Under the pieces are notes generated by a model. It worked only from the letters and a program-made list of their open reading frames with translations. It did not search any database and was not told where the DNA came from. From an uncultured Lachnospiraceae bacterium (GTDB lineage: Bacteria; Bacillota; Clostridia; Lachnospirales; Lachnospiraceae), in contig CAMWJQ010000109.1 of the NCBI GenBank assembly GCA_947174615.1, positions 1 through 10,278 of the forward strand: a DNA stretch of 10,278 nt. Reading direction: 5' to 3'. Both the position numbers and the translations under genes were made by a program. Of this stretch, positions 6,970 through 10,278 are shown in pieces. The stretch's first letter is position 1. Each line of letters begins with the position of its first letter.

Positions 6970-8676
6970 ATGAAGAAGAAAAATGTCTGTGCACTATTGA
7001 GCTTAATTATGACAACTGTGTCACTTTATGGATGCGGAGCAAACTTAGGAGGGACGGATAACGGGGCGGCGAATACCCCGCAGGCAGATTCTCCGTCAAA
7101 GAACATCATACAGAATGATAAGATGCCCGATGATGTGGTATATGACATGGGTGACGCAGACGAAGGAATGCAGACTGCCGGGGAAGCTCGGTTTTACGAG
7201 ATGGATGCCTGCGTATCGGATGATGTAGCGTTCGATTCAAGCGATATGCAGGCGCCGGATTGGAACACCGAGGAGTACAGCGCGTTGAAGGAGCCGGGAT
7301 TTAAATCTGTGGCAAATGACCCGCTCTCCACATTTTCGGCAGACGTTGACACGGCGTCGTACAGCAATCTCCGCCGCATGATTGAGAGTGGGTATTCGCT
7401 TGAGGAGATTCCGGAGGGCGCTGTGCGCATCGAGGAGATGCTCAATTATTTTTCATATGACTATAAACTGCCGAAGAAGGGGGAGCCGTTTGGCGTCACG
7501 ACAGTGATCGGGGACTGTCCTTGGAATAAAGACGCAAAACTATTGCAGATTGGCTTAAAGACAGAAGAAATTGACTTTAGCGAGGCGCCAGATTCGAATC
7601 TTGTATTTTTACTGGATGTCTCGGGTTCCATGTACACGGATGACAAATTACCGCTTTTGCAGAAGTCCTTTACCATGCTGGCGCAGGAGCTTGGCGAGAA
7701 GGACACGGTGTCGATTGTGACGTATGCGGGTGCGGACTGTGTGGTTTTAAAGGGCGAAAGCGGGGACAATCAGGAAGAAATCATCGCGGCAGTCAATGCG
7801 CTGGAGGCGGGAGGTTCGACAAACGGTGCGGCAGGGATTGGAACGGCATATGCGCTAGCGGAGTATTATTTTATCAAGGGTGGGAACAATCGCGTGATTT
7901 TGGCGACGGATGGTGATTTGAATGTGGGACCCAGCAGCGAGAGCGAGCTGGATGCATTGATTACCGAAAAGAAGGAGTCTGGGATCTATTTGACAGTACT
8001 TGGTTTTGGGACAGGAAATATTAAAGATAATAAAATGGAAACGCTTGCCGACCACGGCAATGGCAATTATGCGTATATTGATTCGATTGGCGAAGCAAAA
8101 AAGGCGCTCGTGGAGCAGATGGGGGCGACGCTTGTCACGGTTGCCAAAGATGTAAAATTACAGGTTGAATTTAATCCCGCATATATCAAGGGATACCGCC
8201 TGCTGGGATATGAGAACAGGGCGCTTGCAACGGAGGATTTTGATGATGACGCAAAGGATGCCGGAGAAATTGGTGCAGGGCATATGGTGACGGCGCTCTA
8301 TGAGGTGATTCCGGTAGATTCCGGGCAGGAAATACCGGAGACAGCGTTAAAGTATCAGGAGAATAAGACTGATACAGGTGTCAAAAACGGAGAGTGGCTG
8401 AACCTGAAAATACGCTACAAAGAACCAGAGGAGGAAGAAAGTATTTTGAAGGAATATCCTGTGAAAGAGGAGGATTATATAAAAGAACCGTCCGAGGATT
8501 TCTATTTTGCGGCGGCAGTGGCAGAGTTTGGGTTGATTTTGCGGGACAGTGCGTACAAGGGAGAATCTTCTTTTGAGAATATCCGCGCACTGCTCAAGAA
8601 GGTGGACACCGACGAGGACGATTACAAGGATGAATTTGTCTATCTGGTGAAAAAAATGCAGCGGGCAATGCCATGA
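6970..8676 (+). CDS. YfbK-like von Willebrand factor A lipoprotein
   Basis: This 568-residue protein opens with a lipoprotein signal peptide: KKK, a hydrophobic stretch, then SLYGC with the lipidated Cys at 22. A Gly/Asn/Asp-rich linker reaches to about 100. The segment LSTFSADVDTASYSNLRRMI to IEEMLNYFSYDY (about 117-165) is the N-terminal domain typical of YfbK-type proteins. The vWA domain follows (about 209-385) with a complete metal-ion site: D216-V-S218-G-S220, T284 in GGSTNG and D314 in ATDGD. The rest, ending FYFAAAVAEFGLILRDS to VKKMQRA, matches the DUF3520 C-terminal domain. It is probably anchored outside the cytoplasmic membrane and binds a protein partner through the metal site; the role of this family is not established. 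ATG 6970 has AAAGGGATGGA upstream. Two inverted repeats follow the stop, and the next gene is convergent. Confidence 0.92.
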   Translation: MKKKNVCALLSLIMTTVSLYGCGANLGGTDNGAANTPQADSPSKNIIQNDKMPDDVVYDMGDADEGMQTAGEARFYEMDACVSDDVAFDSSDMQAPDWNTEEYSALKEPGFKSVANDPLSTFSADVDTASYSNLRRMIESGYSLEEIPEGAVRIEEMLNYFSYDYKLPKKGEPFGVTTVIGDCPWNKDAKLLQIGLKTEEIDFSEAPDSNLVFLLDVSGSMYTDDKLPLLQKSFTMLAQELGEKDTVSIVTYAGADCVVLKGESGDNQEEIIAAVNALEAGGSTNGAAGIGTAYALAEYYFIKGGNNRVILATDGDLNVGPSSESELDALITEKKESGIYLTVLGFGTGNIKDNKMETLADHGNGNYAYIDSIGEAKKALVEQMGATLVTVAKDVKLQVEFNPAYIKGYRLLGYENRALATEDFDDDAKDAGEIGAGHMVTALYEVIPVDSGQEIPETALKYQENKTDTGVKNGEWLNLKIRYKEPEEEESILKEYPVKEEDYIKEPSEDFYFAAAVAEFGLILRDSAYKGESSFENIRALLKKVDTDEDDYKDEFVYLVKKMQRAMP

Positions 8677-8685
8677 TCTGTAAAT

Positions 8686-8719
8686 GGACGCGGGAGAGCA
8701 GCGAATGCTGTCCGCGTCC
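8686..8719 (+). terminator. Hairpin after the vWA gene, probable terminator
   Basis: GGACGCGG (8686-8693) pairs perfectly with CCGCGTCC (8712-8719), 10 bases after the vWA stop. An inner CAGC/GCTG stem with a GAAT loop (8699-8710) extends it, with unequal bulges. The 3' flank TGTTTATG is only moderately T-rich. Position at the end of a gene facing a convergent neighbour supports a terminator. Confidence 0.6.
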
Positions 8720-8734
8720 TGTTTATGTGCAGCC

Positions 8735-8765
8735 TCATACAGGAGAAAGAACCTTCCCTGTATGA
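8735..8765. terminator. Second inverted repeat between convergent genes, possible bidirectional terminator
   Basis: TCATACAGG (8735-8743) and CCTGTATGA (8757-8765) are a perfect 9-bp inverted repeat with a 13-base spacer. It ends 2 bases from the TetR stop. The + strand flank ATTTATAC is AT-rich; the - strand flank has no T-tract. It most likely ends TetR transcripts or backs up the first hairpin. Confidence 0.5.
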
Positions 8766-8767
8766 AT

Positions 8768-9406
8768 TTATACAAAGGGAACCAGCGAGAGATAACTGAG
8801 TGTTCCAGGTGCGATATCTGTCCCCTTCTCAAGTAAGGCAATGAGTCCCTTTAAAGTCTCTTCTGTTTCTTGTGGTGTGGAGGGAAGCAGGGAATTGTCC
8901 AGCTTCACGGCAATCACAATCAGCACAATTTCTGCGAGGGCTGCAGGGTAATCGAAATGAATCTCACCATTTTGGATCCCCTGCTTGATGATTTCTGTCA
9001 AATCAGGCTTTAATTCCGATATGACATGCGACAAGTACTTCTGATGTAAAAAAGCGAGATCCTGCGCGCTGGCGTTGTCCGAGGAGCTGCCATTTTGCTG
9101 GATAAACGCCACAGAAGAATTCTGGCATGCCTGAAACAGCATTGCCATGCGTGTGAAGGGCGAGATTTCTGTCTGCGCGGCAAGGTTCTGGGCAGTGAGA
9201 AGCGGCTTTTCATAGCTGCGCTCGATCAGTGCGTCCAGAATGGCGTCTTTGGATGTGAAATAGTAGTAGATGCTTCCTTTTCCGATTCCTGCCCGCTGTG
9301 CAATCTCGCTGACAGAGATGTTCTGTATTTTCTTTTCTTCGAGAAGCTGCTGGAGTGCGTCCAGTATCAGATCAATTTTTTTTCCTTTTTTTTGTGTGAC
9401 AGGCAT
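8768..9406 (-). CDS. TetR/AcrR-family transcriptional regulator
   Basis: The 212-residue protein has a classic TetR N-terminus: a first helix (about 9-26), then the helix-turn-helix ISVSEIAQRAGIGKGSIYYYF (30-50) followed by SKDAILDALIE. The remaining 150 residues are a helical ligand-binding and dimer domain whose ligand cannot be read. I chose ATG at 9406, since AAGGTGG lies 8 bases upstream of it. An in-frame GTG at 9418 would add four residues, but it overlaps that ribosome site. The gene diverges from the SCP2-type gene, and the shared upstream region holds dyads of the size TetR proteins bind (see 9565-9620). It is therefore likely to repress itself and the SCP2 gene. The vWA gene is convergent to it. 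Confidence 0.93.
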   Translation of the reverse strand: MPVTQKKGKKIDLILDALQQLLEEKKIQNISVSEIAQRAGIGKGSIYYYFTSKDAILDALIERSYEKPLLTAQNLAAQTEISPFTRMAMLFQACQNSSVAFIQQNGSSSDNASAQDLAFLHQKYLSHVISELKPDLTEIIKQGIQNGEIHFDYPAALAEIVLIVIAVKLDNSLLPSTPQETEETLKGLIALLEKGTDIAPGTLSYLSLVPFV

Positions 9407-9419
9407 GGATGATGCCACC

Positions 9420-9440
9420 TTTCTCTATACTTTCTCTATA
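9420..9440 (-). repeat. Tandem 10-base repeat in the TetR leader
   Basis: TTTCTCTATA occurs at 9420-9429 and 9431-9440. On the transcribed strand this reads TATAGAGAAA twice with an 11-base period. It sits directly before the ribosome site of the TetR gene, 14 bases from the chosen start. It could be a slippage duplication or a leader element. Confidence 0.5.
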
Positions 9441-9474
9441 AATGATACCATGCGAATCAAGGGTAATTAAAATA

Positions 9475-9503
9475 AGTATAACACGTTTCCGGCGGTGGGA
9501 CAA
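9475..9503 (-). promoter_or_regulatory. Promoter of the TetR gene with overlapping palindrome
   Basis: Read on the - strand, TTGTCC (complement of 9498-9503) and TATACT (complement of 9475-9480) are 17 bases apart, a fair sigma-A promoter. The -10 ends about 68 bases before the ATG at 9406. A perfect ten-base palindrome, GACAATTGTC (9499-9508), overlaps the -35 box. It has the same GAC...GTC ends as the two dyads at 9565 and 9609, so it may be a third regulator site. Confidence 0.5.
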
Positions 9504-9562
9504 TTGTCAAATATGTAATAAAAAAGAGTAGGAAAGAGCGGTAAATTTTGGGGAGAATATAC

Positions 9563-9620
9563 TTGACCGTTGGTCGAAAAATATGATAGGATATAAGTAT
9601 CAAAAGCCGACTGATGGTCG
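9563..9620 (+). promoter_or_regulatory. Promoter of the SCP2 gene with two TetR-operator-like dyads
   Basis: TTGACC (9563-9568) and TAGGAT (9587-9592) are 18 bases apart and form a likely sigma-A promoter. The dyad GACCGTTGGTC (9565-9575) overlaps its -35 box. A second dyad, GACTGATGGTC (9609-9619), follows just past the expected start site. Both continue with GAAAAAT, so the two copies agree at 16 of 18 positions and lie exactly 44 bases apart, about four helical turns. Placement over and just downstream of a promoter is typical for repression by the divergent TetR protein. Which protein binds is inferred from position. Confidence 0.6.
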
Positions 9621-9624
9621 AAAA

Positions 9625-9636
9625 ATGTCGAGACAT
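9625..9636. other. Short inverted repeat in the SCP2 leader
   Basis: ATGTC (9625-9629) and GACAT (9632-9636) are separated by GA, flanked by AAAAA on the left and TTTTTT nearby on the right. It begins 5 bases after the second operator-like dyad. It could extend that site or form a small hairpin in the 5' untranslated region; the T-run after it also makes a weak attenuator conceivable. Confidence 0.3.
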
Positions 9637-9701
9637 GATTTTTTGTCAGCAGGCTGTACAAGTTGAAATATAGTGGGATTCATAGTATTGGAGGAAAAAT
9701 A

Positions 9702-10142
9702 ATGACATACGCAGATTTTTTTTATGAGATTAAGGGGAAATTTATGGGAGCAGATGTGAGCGATATTCACGAGCATCTTGCATATCAGTTTAATATTGAG
9801 GACGAGGAAGCAGGCGGTGCATTTTATGTGGAGGTTAAGGATGGCGTACTCTATGTAGAGCCATATGAGTTCTACGACAGGGATGCGATGTTTATCAGTA
9901 CGCCGGATGTATTTCGAAAGATTGCGGAGGGTGAGATGGATCCCGTCTGGGCATTTACGACGCAGAAGCTCAGGGTTGAGGGAAATATTGACAAGGCGCT
10001 GAAACTAAACGACATTATCCAGCGCAAGAAAAAAGAGGCGAAGAAAGAAGCCAGGGAAGCAAAAAAAGAAGCAAAAAAGGAGATGAAGGAAGCCAAGAAG
10101 GAAGCCAAAGAAGCATTGAAGAAAGCGGAGATTGAGGAATAA
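9702..10142 (+). CDS. SCP2-type lipid-binding protein with a Lys/Glu/Ala helical tail
   Basis: I take the ATG at 9702, preceded by GGAGGA (9690-9695) at 6 bases, giving 146 residues. Residues about 8-105 match the sterol-carrier-protein-2 fold: an N-terminal helix, a beta segment (GGAFYVEVKDGVLYVEPY) and the closing helix with a DPVWAFTTQKLRVEGNIDKALKL pattern like the family's Gly-Asp/Asn-xx-Ala-xx-L end. Such domains hold lipids or acyl chains in a hydrophobic tunnel. No signal peptide or membrane helix is present, so it is cytoplasmic. Residues 108-146 are almost only Lys, Glu and Ala, with Ala (or Met) at 3- and 4-residue spacing, predicting a long amphipathic helix. It is divergent from the TetR gene and probably under its control. 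A further gene starts 19 bases downstream. The lipid ligand is unknown. Confidence 0.85.
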   Translation: MTYADFFYEIKGKFMGADVSDIHEHLAYQFNIEDEEAGGAFYVEVKDGVLYVEPYEFYDRDAMFISTPDVFRKIAEGEMDPVWAFTTQKLRVEGNIDKALKLNDIIQRKKKEAKKEAREAKKEAKKEMKEAKKEAKEALKKAEIEE

Positions 10143-10161
10143 CTGAGTGGAGGCATAGACG

Positions 10162-10224
10162 ATGGGAATACTCAAAAATACAATGACCTGTCTGGGCGTT
10201 CTGGCAGCGGCAGGTGTGGGAGAG
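10162..10224 (+). CDS. 5' end of an unidentified gene, cut off by adapter sequence
   Basis: ATG 10162 has TGGAGG (10148-10153) 8 bases upstream and lies 19 bases after the SCP2 stop, so it is likely the next gene of that operon. Only 21 genuine codons remain: MGILKN followed by a hydrophobic, Ala/Gly-rich stretch (TCLGVLAAAGVG), which may be a membrane anchor or the first strand-loop of a nucleotide- or substrate-binding fold. The frame continues to a TAG at 10264-10266, but from 10225 on the codons are sequencing adapter. The apparent C-terminal residues ELSLIHIAEPTRPY are therefore artefactual except for the Glu. No family can be assigned. Confidence 0.6.
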
Positions 10225-10278
10225 CTGTCGCTTATACACATCGCCGAGCCCACGAGACCGTACTAGATCTCGTATGCC
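10225..10278 (+). other. Illumina Nextera adapter with i7 index: sequencing artefact at contig end
   Basis: Bases 10225-10258 match the 34-base Nextera read-2 transposase adapter (mosaic end plus the CCGAGCCCACGAGAC segment), with two T-to-G differences at 10230 and 10243. Bases 10259-10266 read CGTACTAG, the N702 i7 index. Bases 10267-10278, ATCTCGTATGCC, are the start of the Illumina P7 sequence. The order is exactly that of adapter read-through, so nothing here is genomic. The genuine contig ends at or just before 10224. Confidence 0.97.

Noticed and set aside
9407..9418. GTG start for the TetR gene four codons upstream
   Set aside because: It overlaps the AAGGTGG ribosome site that is well placed for the ATG at 9406; TetR proteins usually start close to the first helix.
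9663..9701. In-frame TTG start giving the SCP2 protein 13 extra residues
   Set aside because: The extra stretch covers the ribosome site GGAGGA used by ATG 9702, has no ribosome site of its own, and its residues do not resemble the family.
10023..10139. DNA tandem repeat in the 3' end of the SCP2 gene
   Set aside because: The repeated look comes from Lys/Glu/Ala codons; synonymous codons vary and no fixed-period nucleotide repeat is present.
10005..10253. Reverse-strand open frames covering the end of the window
   Set aside because: Their starts lie in adapter sequence and the rest is antisense to the Lys/Glu/Ala tail; the low-complexity frames are a by-product of that purine-rich stretch.
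1..10278. CRISPR array, insertion sequence, tRNA or rRNA gene
   Set aside because: No regularly spaced repeats, transposase frames, terminal repeats or cloverleaf-like segments were seen on either strand.

Overview
The window looks like one end of a draft contig from a mid-GC, low-oxygen Firmicute, most likely a clostridium of the Lachnospiraceae type. This rests on purine-rich Shine-Dalgarno sites, the clostridial GAGCG variant of the uroporphyrinogen methyltransferase loop, an ENP1-like M14 cell-wall peptidase, a YfbK-like von Willebrand lipoprotein, and a large extracytoplasmic-sensor c-di-GMP protein. Genus cannot be read from the sequence.

Layout on the + strand from the left: the tail of a membrane acyltransferase-like gene (1-152); a fused siroheme synthase, cysG-like (165-1541); its own promoter and then a 974-residue membrane protein with two periplasmic solute-binding domains, one membrane helix, a degenerate GGDEF and an apparently intact EAL domain (1660-4584); metF, methylenetetrahydrofolate reductase (4628-5491); a peptidoglycan-binding/LysM/M14 peptidase (5569-6834); an unusually repeat-rich leader (6875-6955); and a von Willebrand A lipoprotein (6970-8676). 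Two inverted repeats (8686-8765) separate it from a convergent TetR regulator on the - strand (8768-9406). The TetR gene diverges from a small SCP2-type lipid-binding protein (9702-10142) and a further truncated gene (from 10162). The TetR/SCP2 intergenic region carries two near-identical operator-like sites 44 bp apart.

No single pathway unites the window. CysG serves siroheme or cobalamin synthesis and MetF serves one-carbon/methionine metabolism. The EAL protein probably degrades c-di-GMP in response to an external ligand. The M14 enzyme and the vWA lipoprotein belong to the envelope. TetR, SCP2 and the next gene look like a small lipid-related regulon.

The last 54 bases (10225-10278) are not biological. 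They match the Illumina Nextera transposase adapter, an i7 index and the start of P7, with two T-to-G differences. The final gene is truncated there, and its apparent C-terminus is an artefact. The most interesting unexplained biology is the pair of mutually exclusive hairpins in the vWA lipoprotein leader, followed by the TetR operator pair and the Ala/Lys/Glu helical tail on the SCP2 protein.
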